A DNA stretch of 64,000 bases, taken from NCBI GenBank assembly GCA_016342745.1, contig JAEINT010000006.1:186001-250000 (forward strand), read 5' to 3'. Made by a program: the position numbers and the translations under genes. The DNA comes from Labilibaculum sp. (GTDB taxonomy: Bacteria; Bacteroidota; Bacteroidia; Bacteroidales; Marinifilaceae). The notes under the pieces are model-generated. The model did not search any database, was not told the origin of the DNA, and saw nothing but the letters and a program-made list of their open reading frames with translations. Positions 18,577 to 27,432 of this stretch are shown in pieces. Positions within the stretch are counted from its first letter, which is position 1; every line of letters starts with the position of its first letter.

Positions 18577-21021
18577 CTACAAAATGTTGCCCAATTTCAC
18601 ACCAAAATAAACTGTTCGAGGATTTAATGGACCATAAACATATCCTGCATCACGTGCAGAACCATAATCGAAATCATCCTGGAAAGAATTAAATATGTTT
18701 TTCACACCACAATCGAACTGCAATTTCACATCTCTACCCAAATCGAAATGGTACGAAAAATTGATTCCTAGATCCGTAAAACGATCCGATTTCATGAGAC
18801 TTTCTTGTATCTCATTACCCATTTCATCAGCTCCACCTCCAAGGTGAATTAAACTCATTGGCCCTGTATAACTTCCCGATAAGGTTGTTGTAAATTCATG
18901 TAATGGCTTCCAGTTTAATGCGAAGTAACCATAGGTTTCAGGTGTTCTAAGAATCTCATCCGTTGTTGTATTCGCTGTATCATCATCTTCCCCCTGATCA
19001 ACGGCATCATCATATTTACTAGATTGAACCGTCATTCCCATCTGGAAATCCCATTTGTGAGAAGGTGCTAACTTAAATTCAAAGTTCATTCCTTTCACAA
19101 CGGCACCATTCGCATTTTTTCGAAGCATCACCATATTTCCACTAGCATCTACCTCGCTAAATTCATTGAAAAATGGATCAATTAGTTGCGTATAAAATCC
19201 TTCTGCTAAAAAATAAGCTTGGAGCTTGCCATAGGACTTTGTATAATCCCAAGAAGCTGTGTAACTATTTGATGTTTCTTCTGTTAAATCATCTGCTAAT
19301 TCGTGAGTAATTCTTCTTGCAGTAGAAGCTTCAATGTGTAAATCCTCATCGAAAATTTGTGGAGCTCTAAAGCCTCTTGCGTAACTCATTCGCAATTGGG
19401 CTGCTTCAGATATCTTAAACAATACATTTGCCCTTGGACTGAAAACCGTATTCGAATATTCCGAATCATCCGCTGAATTTTCAATCTTGTAAGAATCCAT
19501 ACGAACACCCAATAGAAATTTGACTTTACCTAGATTCCACTTACTCTGTGCAAAAGCTCCAACAGTATTTGAAGTCTGATCGGCAATATTAGTAGTTGCA
19601 ACAAACTCATTCTCTGTAAAGTCATAAAATCCCAGCTTATCATCTTTTAAACTGTTGTACACATTCTCTATACCAAGTGTGATATCAGCAGGTGCGAATA
19701 GCAAATTATTTATTTTTGTATAGAACTGTGCACCAGTAGAAATAGCCAAATCTTCTGTTTTACCATAAGCACCATAATCGGGAATCCGAACAGCTAATTC
19801 CACCCCATTTTCATCGTGAGTAGTTGCAGCACCGTAATAACTTTTTCTATCGATACTTTGCCCTGAAGCATAAATCGAAAACTTACTTATTCTGTCTTCA
19901 TTTAAATATTGATCCCAAACCAATCCTCCCGAATTAATTCTATGACTAACTTGTTCTGCAAGTGTTGCTTCATGCGCTTTTAAATTTAGTTGATCTCCTC
20001 CTCTTCTAAATTCATCAACAACATGATACTCTACTGTTAGTTTTGCCAAATCGGAAAAACGGTGGTAAGCGCGTAAACCTGCACTAATATTTTCCATTTT
20101 AACCAATTCAGAATAGCCATCATCATTGGCGTCCCAATCATCTCTTTCGCGGTTCATACCAAAAATAAAAATTCCACTTTTGTGATCTTCAGAAACAACT
20201 GAGGCATTAAAGTCAGCAGTAATATCACTCGCAGAACCGCTACTTCCATCAACACCAACACCCAATGCACTATATTTTACGCCAGCTTTAAAAGAATTAC
20301 TAATCGGATCTTTTGTAATAATATTAATGGTTCCAGCAATCGCGTTTCCACCAAACAAAGCCGATCCACCACCACGAACAACTTCAACACGTTGTATCAT
20401 ACTTGCTGGAATGTGCTCTAAACCGTAAACCCCAGCCAAACCACTAAAAATTGGTCGACTATTTATTAAGATCTGTGTATATGGTCCTTCCAAACCATTC
20501 ATTCTTACTTGTGAAAATCCACAATTACCACAATCATTTTCAACTCTTAAGCCAGGAGAAAAAACCAAGCCATCAGCCAATGTTGCTGCAGATGTTTGTT
20601 CCAATAATTTGGTTGAAATTGAATTAACAACTACAGGAGCATCCTTACGCTGAATATCATTTCGATCGGCCGTAACCACAACCTGATCTAAACCAATAAA
20701 ATCTTCAGCAATTTTAAACTCTAAATCGGAATTATTGACTCTTTTCAAATCTAATTCCTTCTTATCTAACTTGTAACCAACACAAGTTGCCACAATATGG
20801 TAATGTCCTACAGGCACATTTTCAATAACAAATTCGCCATCGAAGTTTGTTACTGCTCCCATACTTGAGCCTTCTAATGCAACGCTTGCATATGGAATTG
20901 GCTCGTTATTTAAATCAACTACTTTACCTTTAACTATTGCGGTAATATTTTCAGCATTAACTGAATTGGATAGGCTTATTAGCATAAAAATGCTAATACA
21001 CAGATGAGTAATACTTCTCAT
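18577..21021 (-). CDS. TonB-dependent outer-membrane receptor (probable metal/cofactor uptake)
   Basis: 814 aa. A signal peptide ends near SNSVNAE. A carboxypeptidase-regulatory-like domain follows at about residues 25-110 (GKVVDLNNEPIPYASVALEG). The plug comes next with VVVTADR, LADGLVFSPGLRVENDCGNCG, VRMNGLEGPYTQILINSRP and RVEVVRGGGSALFGG. The C-terminal barrel ends in an aromatic-rich strand (PRTVYFGVKLGNIL). The plug has two Cys in CGNCG. No SusD partner is present, so the substrate is probably a small siderophore, cofactor or metal complex and not a glycan. The gene upstream codes a His-rich membrane protein, which points to metal. A dyad similar to one upstream of that gene lies at 21116-21135. 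Confidence 0.9.
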   Translation of the reverse strand: MRSITHLCISIFMLISLSNSVNAENITAIVKGKVVDLNNEPIPYASVALEGSSMGAVTNFDGEFVIENVPVGHYHIVATCVGYKLDKKELDLKRVNNSDLEFKIAEDFIGLDQVVVTADRNDIQRKDAPVVVNSISTKLLEQTSAATLADGLVFSPGLRVENDCGNCGFSQVRMNGLEGPYTQILINSRPIFSGLAGVYGLEHIPASMIQRVEVVRGGGSALFGGNAIAGTINIITKDPISNSFKAGVKYSALGVGVDGSSGSASDITADFNASVVSEDHKSGIFIFGMNRERDDWDANDDGYSELVKMENISAGLRAYHRFSDLAKLTVEYHVVDEFRRGGDQLNLKAHEATLAEQVSHRINSGGLVWDQYLNEDRISKFSIYASGQSIDRKSYYGAATTHDENGVELAVRIPDYGAYGKTEDLAISTGAQFYTKINNLLFAPADITLGIENVYNSLKDDKLGFYDFTENEFVATTNIADQTSNTVGAFAQSKWNLGKVKFLLGVRMDSYKIENSADDSEYSNTVFSPRANVLFKISEAAQLRMSYARGFRAPQIFDEDLHIEASTARRITHELADDLTEETSNSYTASWDYTKSYGKLQAYFLAEGFYTQLIDPFFNEFSEVDASGNMVMLRKNANGAVVKGMNFEFKLAPSHKWDFQMGMTVQSSKYDDAVDQGEDDDTANTTTDEILRTPETYGYFALNWKPLHEFTTTLSGSYTGPMSLIHLGGGADEMGNEIQESLMKSDRFTDLGINFSYHFDLGRDVKLQFDCGVKNIFNSFQDDFDYGSARDAGYVYGPLNPRTVYFGVKLGNIL

Positions 21022-21115
21022 TGTATTCGAAATTTAATATGATTAGATGTGTTTGTTGTTGAATTGCAAGTTTACTCCACAGAAATAACTAGGAATAAGC
21101 GTGTATTCGAAAAGA

Positions 21116-21135
21116 ATTACCTGAACTTAGGTAAT
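21116..21135. promoter_or_regulatory. Dyad ATTACC-N8-GGTAAT upstream of the TonB receptor
   Basis: The 20-base inverted repeat ATTACCT(GAACTT)AGGTAAT lies about 95 bases before the receptor start. Its geometry (nnTACC-N8-GGTAnn) equals that of the dyad at 21575-21594 before the His-rich gene. It could be an operator for a shared regulator. No T-run follows, so it is a poor terminator. Confidence 0.5.
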
Positions 21136-21147
21136 GTAAAATGGTAC

Positions 21148-21513
21148 TTAAGCTAATACGGGAGGAGCACGATTCGGTAAAAGTGCATCTAAAATTCCTC
21201 CTTTAACCAAGAAATGATAAAGGTTTCTAAGCTCGAAAGCCTTTCCAATTAAATCCGCTAAAAAAAGGATTGTAGCTAGAAAAAATAAAAATGTAGTAAG
21301 GTGTTGTATCGAAAAACATTCGTGAGAAGAATGTTGATGACTTGCTGCACCGTCTGAACTATTTGTTTTGTGATAAGGGTGAGCATGAACCATTACAGTT
21401 CCGTCTGCTCCTTTATGAACGTGCCAATTAAAAACAGCATTACCGGCTAGCAAAATCATTGCTGGCAACAGTAAACTTAAAACCGCTATTTTAATTTTTC
21501 TAAAAAAGTTCAT
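21148..21513 (-). CDS. Small His-rich membrane protein
   Basis: 121 aa. One hydrophobic segment at about residues 8-27 and a second at about 70-90. Between them lies a His-rich loop with WHVHK, VHAHPYHK and SHQHSSHE, which could bind a transition metal. It ends with LLPNRAPPVLA, a C-terminal RAPP signature that I have seen in small membrane proteins near metal-related genes. It lies 126 bases upstream of the TonB receptor on the same strand, suggesting a joint role in metal sensing or uptake. Which metal cannot be told. Confidence 0.72.
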   Translation of the reverse strand: MNFFRKIKIAVLSLLLPAMILLAGNAVFNWHVHKGADGTVMVHAHPYHKTNSSDGAASHQHSSHECFSIQHLTTFLFFLATILFLADLIGKAFELRNLYHFLVKGGILDALLPNRAPPVLA

Positions 21514-21545
21514 TTGAACCGACAGATTACTTTACTAATACGGTT

Positions 21546-21576
21546 CAAAAGTAGATAGTCAGATTCCGTTTAACAA
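21546..21576 (-). promoter_or_regulatory. Promoter of the His-rich protein gene
   Basis: On the minus strand TTG (21576-21574) is followed after 20 bases by TACTTTTG (21553-21546), an exact TAnnTTTG box. The start codon is 33 bases further on. A dyad covers the TTG box. Confidence 0.65.
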
Positions 21577-21594
21577 TACCTATTTGTTGGTATT
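21575..21594. promoter_or_regulatory. Dyad AATACC-N8-GGTATT overlapping the -33 box
   Basis: AATACC (21575-21580) and GGTATT (21589-21594) are exact inverted arms around 8 bases. The dyad overlaps the TTG -33 element of the His-rich gene, as expected for a repressor site. It shares its layout with the dyad at 21116-21135. Confidence 0.55.
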
Positions 21595-21611
21595 CATTAA
21601 TTTTTAAAATG

Positions 21612-21869
21612 TTATACAACATCTGCACCTTTGAATTCAGCGAGATATTTTAAGAAACTATCCTCATTATCAATCAAATCAGAATTCATTGCTGGCTTAC
21701 CTTCCTTTATTCTTGAAACATAATCCTCGTATGTACAAGTCATTTCGAAATGGTACAGATACCAAACTTGAACATAGGTCCACAAATCATCTCCGGGTCC
21801 AAACCTAGGTCTCAGCTCATACGCTTTTTCGGTTAACTCCTCTATTTCGGAGCCATAGCGATAAAACAT
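21612..21869 (-). CDS. C-terminal part of a GlpD-like protein (separated by an in-frame stop)
   Basis: 85 aa. FYRYGSEIEELTEKAYE and YLYHFEMTCTYEDYVSRIKEG match the helical C-terminal domain of FAD-dependent glycerol-3-phosphate dehydrogenases (DAO_C type, RYGS...EM...D...RR). The reading frame is the same as that of the upstream 354-aa protein. The upstream frame ends in TAA at 21875-21873, one codon (AAC) follows, and then this ATG. Either an originally single gene was cut by a nonsense mutation or sequencing error, or this part is made by re-initiation. Its own function without the FAD domain is unlikely unless it re-associates. Confidence 0.68.
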   Translation of the reverse strand: MFYRYGSEIEELTEKAYELRPRFGPGDDLWTYVQVWYLYHFEMTCTYEDYVSRIKEGKPAMNSDLIDNEDSFLKYLAEFKGADVV

Positions 21870-21872
21870 GTT

Positions 21873-22937
21873 TTAAAAAAAGGTTGGATTTACTCCTGTT
21901 TGTTTTGCTTCATCGAAGCGATAATCTCCAAACTCGATTATTTGCTGAATTTCGATTCTATCTTCGAAATTAGAATCAATAACCGGTAATTCTTTCATTT
22001 GCTGATTCAATTGTGAAGATGATAAAGACAAGTTTGTTTTTAAAAATTTGGCAACATCTTCCAATTGGTTTTTTAGACTATTACTCTCGGTACACGAAAG
22101 CAATTTCGAATCTACAATATCGTCTAAACAAAATTTCAGATCCCAGTTTATCAATCGATTAATTTCATCGATTAACTTTTGTGCAAACCGTTTATTATCA
22201 TCTTGCGACTCGTAAATGAGTAGGAAATAATCTTGATATCTTATCATTCGTATCAACACACCATCAAGTTCAAACTTCAGGCTTCGTTTTAAAAACAAAC
22301 CTTTCTTTTGCAGATACAAATGAATTTCCTCTCTGCTTTCCGACTTCTGTTCATGCGAAAAATCGAGTATTGTCTTACAGTTTACCAAATAGTTCTTCTG
22401 ATCATTCAGCTGATCGCTAACAGAAATCTGGTTTTTACTCTTTCTTTCACATTGCATGTGGTTTAAAATGAGTGCTCCTTGCTGAACAGCACTCTTCAAA
22501 ATCGATATCAATAATCGATTTGTCGATATTTTAAACTCTTTATCGATGGAAACCGCATCGCCATTCTCAATTTGCAAGGCTGATTCATATTTTGCAACAT
22601 CTTTATCTCGAACTGTTCCTGGAAGTAATTTTTTCCATTTTGATGTATTCCTTTTGATGTTTAAGTATTCATCGGGCAAGATTAAATGTGGGAATTGATT
22701 CCGAAAAGCCAATAAAAATGCATTATCTCTGTCGGCTGTATCTACTATAGGGTGTAGTGATTCACGAAAATCTCCATTGTTAAAAATAGCGCATTTATAA
22801 CCCTGTGTACTCGCAAAAAGAACAAACAAAGCTTCCCTTACACCAACACTTGTAAATACAAAATCGAATTGCTGATTTGCAGCCAATTCATGAAAATTAT
22901 CTCTTTTTAACAGGGAAAATGATAAGGAAGCATCCAT
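21873..22937 (-). CDS. Degenerate GlpD-like (glycerol-3-phosphate dehydrogenase family) protein, N-terminal part
   Basis: 354 aa. The layout follows FAD-dependent glycerol-3-phosphate dehydrogenase. It opens with RDNFHELAANQQFDFVF, the site of the FAD Rossmann strand, and GYKCAIFNNGDF fits the second strand. RLLISILKSAVQQGALILN corresponds to the DDARL segment and NYLVNCKTILDFS to the KxVNATG strand. The GxGxxG FAD motif is replaced by TSVGVREAL, and the usual glycine-rich and Arg/His active-site segments are missing. FAD binding is therefore doubtful. The frame ends at TAA 21875-21873, but the family C-terminal domain continues in the same frame in the next 85-aa segment. A pseudoenzyme or decaying gene is the best reading. 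Confidence 0.66.
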   Translation of the reverse strand: MDASLSFSLLKRDNFHELAANQQFDFVFTSVGVREALFVLFASTQGYKCAIFNNGDFRESLHPIVDTADRDNAFLLAFRNQFPHLILPDEYLNIKRNTSKWKKLLPGTVRDKDVAKYESALQIENGDAVSIDKEFKISTNRLLISILKSAVQQGALILNHMQCERKSKNQISVSDQLNDQKNYLVNCKTILDFSHEQKSESREEIHLYLQKKGLFLKRSLKFELDGVLIRMIRYQDYFLLIYESQDDNKRFAQKLIDEINRLINWDLKFCLDDIVDSKLLSCTESNSLKNQLEDVAKFLKTNLSLSSSQLNQQMKELPVIDSNFEDRIEIQQIIEFGDYRFDEAKQTGVNPTFF

Positions 22938-22974
22938 TTTACTTTTATTAACTTATTTTTGTTTTGAAACTTTG

Positions 22975-22982
22975 TAATTTTG
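22975..22982 (+). promoter_or_regulatory. -7 box before the Ig-like lipoprotein gene
   Basis: TAATTTTG matches TAnnTTTG exactly, 32 bases before the TTG start at 23015. Transcription would begin near 22989, so the more upstream in-frame TTG at 22964 cannot be the start. Confidence 0.5.
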
Positions 22983-23014
22983 TTGCCGAATATCAATTAA
23001 CAAAACCAATCAAT

Positions 23015-24901
23015 TTGAAAAAGATAGCTTTTAATATCCTTTTAGGATTTGCAATTTCAGCTTTTATATATTCTTGTGCAAATGTAGGTATGCCAACTGG
23101 TGGACCTCTTGATTATACCCCTCCAAAGGTTACCGAAACAAGTCCTGAAAATTTCGCAACGAATTTTAAAGGTGGAAAAATAGAAATTTTCTTCGATGAA
23201 TTTGTTCAATTAAAGGATATCAGTGAAAACTTTACGATTTCGCCTCCTTTAAAAAAGAAACCAGTAGTGAAACTTAAAGGCAGATCTATTTATGTGAAAT
23301 TAGAGGAAGAGCTTCGCGAAAACACAACCTACACACTAGATTTTGGTGAAGGAATCGCGGATAATAATGAAGGAAATGCACTGGAAAACTATCAGTTTGT
23401 TTTTACAACAGGAGAGAAATTAGATTCCTTAAGCATTAAAGGTAAACTGGATAATTCCTTTGATCAATTGCCTGTTGAGAAGACCATTGTTATGGCTTAT
23501 TTGAATACGCATGATTCTGTTCCTTTAACAACGATTCCAAGCTATGTTGCAAAAACAGATTCTGCCGGATATTTTCAATTGAATAATTTATCAAAAGGAG
23601 ACTATAAATTATTTGCTTTGGTTGATGGGAATCGAGATTTCCTATACAATGGCCCAGGTGAAATGATTGGTTTCTATGATGATATCATCACGCCAAGTGC
23701 TCATGTTTTTGAACAAATAGATAGTATTGCTGGTGACTCAATTGCAATACAAAAGATGATTGCAACAGAACCTTCAAATATTCATATAAGAATGTTTGAT
23801 GAAGAAAATCCGCTTCAATATTTAAGTACCTACAAAAGGGATCGTAGAGAAAAAATCTATTTTGAATTTAGTGCCAAAAGAACAGACACTCTTTCTATTG
23901 ATTTTATTGATGTGGAAGAAAGTACAGATTGGTTTATCTTGGAAAAAAACAGAACGAATGATACACTTTCTTACTGGATTAAAGATTCGAGCATATACAA
24001 ACGCGATACTTTACTAGCGAAGCTTGAATATTTAAAGACAGATTCGCTTGGCGAGTTGGTTAGTTTTATTGATACCGTGAAATTTAATTTTAAGGATCCG
24101 AAAAAGGCTAAGGTTTCGAAGAAGAAACAAGAAAAAATGAAAATTAAGAAGCCTGTTTATAAATTCAATTTAAAAACGAGCAGTACTCAAGATCTACACA
24201 AGGATCTGATTATTAATTTTAATGAACCTCTTGCAGAAATAAATAAGGACAGCATTCATTTTTATCGACTGCAGGATACCTTGCAAATACCTGTAGATTA
24301 TAAACTTGAACAAGACACTGCAAACCTGCTTCGTTACCACATTAAAATTGATTGGGATGCAGAAACAAAATATGCCGTTGATATTGATTCAACAGCTTTC
24401 TTAAATATCTATGGCATCAATTCAGATCAGTTTGAGGGCAAGATAACAACTCGTGAAAAAGAGCATTACGGCAAAATAACACTCGATGTAATAAATGTAA
24501 AACAAGCTCTTATTGTGCAATTGTTAAAGAACAACAAGAGTGAAAAAGTGATACAAAGCCAACGAATTTATTCAGATCAAACGGTATTTTTCAACTACTT
24601 AAATCCAGAAACCTACATGATTAAAATTATTGTAGACAGTAACGATAATGGAAAGTGGGATACTGGAAACTACAAGGAGAACCTACAACCCGAAATGGTA
24701 CACTATTTCCGAAAAGAAATGAAAGTACGATCGAATTGGGAGGTGAAAGAACGCATTGAGATTAATGAGCAAGGCCCAGAGATCAATTTCCAAAAGCATC
24801 AGGCGGAAATGGAACGCAAGCATGAACTCGAAATTGCAAAGGCAAAAGAGAAAGATGCTTTGAAGAACAAAAAGAAAACCAGAACTAAAAAGACCAAATA
24901 A
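23015..24901 (+). CDS. Ig-like domain lipoprotein
   Basis: 628 aa from TTG 23015, chosen because a lipoprotein signal starts there (KKIAFNILLGFAISAFIYSC). ANVGMPTGGPLDYTPPKV follows, a signature of Bacteroidota lipoproteins with a Big_5-type bacterial Ig-like domain at about residues 30-130 (SPENFATNFKGGKIEIFFDEFV, YTLDFGEGIADNNEGN). The middle and C-terminal parts are beta-rich. A CnaB-like strand pattern lies at about residues 140-200. The C-terminus is charged (EMERKHELEIAKAKEK and a Lys/Thr tail). It is probably outer-membrane or surface located and has no known function. The thiamine-binding-type gene follows after 7 bases. Confidence 0.82.
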   Translation: MKKIAFNILLGFAISAFIYSCANVGMPTGGPLDYTPPKVTETSPENFATNFKGGKIEIFFDEFVQLKDISENFTISPPLKKKPVVKLKGRSIYVKLEEELRENTTYTLDFGEGIADNNEGNALENYQFVFTTGEKLDSLSIKGKLDNSFDQLPVEKTIVMAYLNTHDSVPLTTIPSYVAKTDSAGYFQLNNLSKGDYKLFALVDGNRDFLYNGPGEMIGFYDDIITPSAHVFEQIDSIAGDSIAIQKMIATEPSNIHIRMFDEENPLQYLSTYKRDRREKIYFEFSAKRTDTLSIDFIDVEESTDWFILEKNRTNDTLSYWIKDSSIYKRDTLLAKLEYLKTDSLGELVSFIDTVKFNFKDPKKAKVSKKKQEKMKIKKPVYKFNLKTSSTQDLHKDLIINFNEPLAEINKDSIHFYRLQDTLQIPVDYKLEQDTANLLRYHIKIDWDAETKYAVDIDSTAFLNIYGINSDQFEGKITTREKEHYGKITLDVINVKQALIVQLLKNNKSEKVIQSQRIYSDQTVFFNYLNPETYMIKIIVDSNDNGKWDTGNYKENLQPEMVHYFRKEMKVRSNWEVKERIEINEQGPEINFQKHQAEMERKHELEIAKAKEKDALKNKKKTRTKKTK

Positions 24902-24908
24902 CAAATAT

Positions 24909-25220
24909 ATGTCAGTACTTCTTGAATTTGCTATTTTTCCTACCGACAAAGGAGATAGCGTAAGCAAACAGGTTAGCAAGGTAATTGAATTGATTCGAGA
25001 AAGCGGTATTAGCTACCAGCTAACGGCAATGGGAACATTGATTGAAACAGATGCTCTTCCTGAAGCGTTAACGCTTGTAAATAGCTGTTACGACGTTTTA
25101 GCGGAAGACTCTGAACGTGTTTACACCACAATGACCATCGACATTCAAAAAAATAAGCACAACCGTTTAAAAACAAAGGTAGAAGCTATTGAGAATAAGA
25201 TTGGTGCCGTTAATAAGTAA
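24909..25220 (+). CDS. Thiamine-binding (MTH1187/YkoF-like) protein
   Basis: 103 aa, complete small alpha/beta domain of the thiamine_BP family (PF01910 type). It has LEFAIFPTDKGDSVSKQV, YQLTAMGTLIET and ERVYTTMTIDIQKNK, and the length is usual for the family. Members bind thiamine or a related vitamin in the cytoplasm; the biological role is mostly unknown. It follows the Ig-like lipoprotein by 7 bases and precedes the DUF3108 protein, probably in one transcript. Confidence 0.85.
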   Translation: MSVLLEFAIFPTDKGDSVSKQVSKVIELIRESGISYQLTAMGTLIETDALPEALTLVNSCYDVLAEDSERVYTTMTIDIQKNKHNRLKTKVEAIENKIGAVNK

Positions 25221-25262
25221 AAGTATCAAGCTTCAAGTATTAAGTATCAAGAAAAATTACTG

Positions 25263-26135
25263 ATGAAATTTAGATGCACTTCCAAGCAAGGTTCTTTTCT
25301 TAAAAGTATTGTACTTTTTCTATTCTTACTAATAGGAACTTGCAATGGTCAAGCGCAATGTTTAGAAAAAAACTTTGCTTTTAATGCCGGTGAGGAATTG
25401 GTTTTTAGAGGCTATTACAATTGGGGCTTTTTGTGGGTAGCTGCTGGAGAGGTTAAACTTTCTGCATCTGCAGATCAATACAAAGGCAAAGAGGTTTTTA
25501 AAATAAAAGGAGAAGGCAAAAACGCGAAAGCATTTGACTGGTTCTTTAAGCTTAGAGATACTTTAACTTGCTACGCAGATGTTGAAACTCTTTCACCACT
25601 CTACTTCGACAGGCGAACACATGAAGCCAAATACGATGCGCATCATGAGTACTGGTTCGATTACGAAAAAAATCAAATTACTTCTCAAATTCAGAAAAGA
25701 GAAAAACCAGTCAAGCTGGATACCCTAAGCAATAAGCCTTGTACTTTTGATATTTTATCGGTGGCTTACTATGTACGAAACATCGATTTTTCAAAATACA
25801 AGAAAGGCGATAAAATTCCACTTTCGATGCTAATCGATAACGAAATTCACTCACTATACATCCGTTATCGTGGATTGGAAACCATAAAGGCAAATTCGGG
25901 CGAACGTTTTGAATGCCTGAAATTCTCTCCCCTTTTAGTTGAAGGAACCATGTTTAAAGGTGGCGAAGACATGACCGTTTGGCTTAGCAATGACGACAAT
26001 CGAATTCCGATTATGGTAGAAGCAAAAGTATTGGTTGGCAGCGTTAAAGGGATTCTTGAAAGCTACGACGGCTTGCGAAACACCAAAAACTCATTCTTTA
26101 AGAAGAACAAAGGGAATTTAGATATTGCTGAATAA
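25263..26135 (+). CDS. DUF3108 exported protein
   Basis: 290 aa. A signal peptide runs to about residue 32 (SIVLFLFLLIGTCNGQAQ). The mature protein fits the DUF3108 family, with GEELVFRGYYNWGFLWVAAGEVKL, FKLRDTLTCYADVETL and FDILSVAYYVRN. It is a beta-rich periplasmic or outer-membrane-associated fold of unknown job. It ends with a terminator 3 bases after the stop. The upstream 40 bases hold a short repetitive AAGTATCAAG tract. Confidence 0.83.
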   Translation: MKFRCTSKQGSFLKSIVLFLFLLIGTCNGQAQCLEKNFAFNAGEELVFRGYYNWGFLWVAAGEVKLSASADQYKGKEVFKIKGEGKNAKAFDWFFKLRDTLTCYADVETLSPLYFDRRTHEAKYDAHHEYWFDYEKNQITSQIQKREKPVKLDTLSNKPCTFDILSVAYYVRNIDFSKYKKGDKIPLSMLIDNEIHSLYIRYRGLETIKANSGERFECLKFSPLLVEGTMFKGGEDMTVWLSNDDNRIPIMVEAKVLVGSVKGILESYDGLRNTKNSFFKKNKGNLDIAE

Positions 26136-26137
26136 AA

Positions 26138-26172
26138 AAACCACTCCTTTTACTGAAGTAGTTTGTCTTTTT
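26138..26172 (+). terminator. Terminator after the DUF3108 gene
   Basis: AAACCACT (26138-26145) pairs with AGTAGTTT (26157-26164), including one wobble pair. It is followed by a T-run. It lies just behind the stop codon. Confidence 0.6.
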
Positions 26173-26228
26173 TTCTATTTCCGTTTCACTTAGCAAGAGC
26201 TATACCTAAAACATTTTTTTATAAAAAA

Positions 26229-27128
26229 TCAATCAAAATATTTATAAGTCCGTTTTAATACGAGTAATGAAGGAACATCTCTTCCAGTTCTATATTCCAC
26301 ACATTTTATCCAATTTCCTTTTTCATCGTATGTGTATTTATTAGTACCTTGTTTATAAATAATGTCTCCTGCAGATGAAAAAATATTAATTTCTATCACA
26401 TTGCCTTTTTCATCGTATTTATAATAAAACGTTTTATTTAAATCGTCGTCATAATCACACCAATATTCTTCTTTTATCATATTACCACTTTTACTATATT
26501 TAAAAGTGCTTTTTGAATGTTCTTTTCCATTGTAAACTTGGTTTTCCTCTGTTAAATTTCCTTTTTCATCATAGGTATAAGTAATTTTTTGCTCTAAATT
26601 ATCTTCGCCTCTAAATTCTTCCGCTTTTATCAGATTGGTCTTCGTGTCATAATTATAAATCCATTTTTTTTTCACATATTTCCCATCATTTGCCTCTGGA
26701 AAAAATTCTCTAATCTCAAACATTATAACTTCTATTTGGTTGCCTTTTTTTTTGTAAATATATTCGGAAGTAATACATTTTTCTGGAAGCAAAGTACTAA
26801 TTTCACACTCCTTAAATTCTACTTGATTGCCTTCTTTATCATATCTATAAGTCCATTGACGATATGGATTTTTGATTGAACAGTTGTAAAAAAGTCTGTC
26901 CGTTAAATTTCCCTGTTTATTAAACACAAACTTTTCTTTTCTTAAACAAGATGTTACTACTACAAAACCATAAATATTTTCACCTTTATGCCTAGTCTCT
27001 ATATAGGATTTTACCTGCCCTTTTAAATTTTCTTTATTCCAATTTGTATTCCTTGTGTGTAATTCTTGTGAATTAGAAATATTGCTACTCAATAAGCTCA
27101 ATAGTAAAAATAAAATAATCTTTGTCAT
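26229..27128 (-). CDS. Exported YD-repeat-like protein
   Basis: 299 aa with a signal peptide (KIILFLLLSLLSSNISNSQE). The body is built of units of about 30-40 residues of the form Y-x-Y-D-x-K-G-N, for example YRYDKEGNQVEF, YTYDEKGNLTEE, YKYDEKGNVIEI and YTYDEKGNWIKC. These resemble RHS/YD repeats and make beta-hairpins. No RHS core or toxin domain is present, so a secreted binding or shell-like protein is more probable than a polymorphic toxin. It stands alone between noncoding stretches. Confidence 0.72.
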   Translation of the reverse strand: MTKIILFLLLSLLSSNISNSQELHTRNTNWNKENLKGQVKSYIETRHKGENIYGFVVVTSCLRKEKFVFNKQGNLTDRLFYNCSIKNPYRQWTYRYDKEGNQVEFKECEISTLLPEKCITSEYIYKKKGNQIEVIMFEIREFFPEANDGKYVKKKWIYNYDTKTNLIKAEEFRGEDNLEQKITYTYDEKGNLTEENQVYNGKEHSKSTFKYSKSGNMIKEEYWCDYDDDLNKTFYYKYDEKGNVIEINIFSSAGDIIYKQGTNKYTYDEKGNWIKCVEYRTGRDVPSLLVLKRTYKYFD

Positions 27129-27432
27129 TATGCTTTATTATATATAACGGTCTTACAAAATTTCGTAAGCGATTAAGGTGTCGTCTTATCAATGCACCAA
27201 GTTCGCTAGCCAATTAAATTTATTTATATTATAGCAAACCCAAGTTTACAAACTTTGCTTCCTCTTCCCCAGCTAGCGCAAGCTTTTAGCTCGTGCTCTA
27301 CGGATGCAGTTATCACAAAAGTTACACTTAAAATCGTCGAATATCCCTTGGCTAGTGTAAGATATAGTTAAACCATTTTCTTTGAAAATGGATACGTGTC
27401 AATTGCTCGCATCAGCAATAAAGAATTTAAGT
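27129..27432. other. Noncoding region with repeat-like DNA
   Basis: 304 bases without a gene. AGCTAGCGCAAGC and TTTAGCTCGTGCT form a loosely self-complementary stretch around 27280-27300 of a type I associate with dispersed Bacteroidota repeats. An 8-bp hairpin CCATTTTC/GAAAATGG (27373-27391) could end the small secreted protein gene on the minus strand, but its T-run is weak. Confidence 0.45.

Noticed and set aside
26229-27128. RHS toxin gene
   Set aside because: Only short YD-like units are present. There is no RHS core, no toxin tip and no immunity gene.
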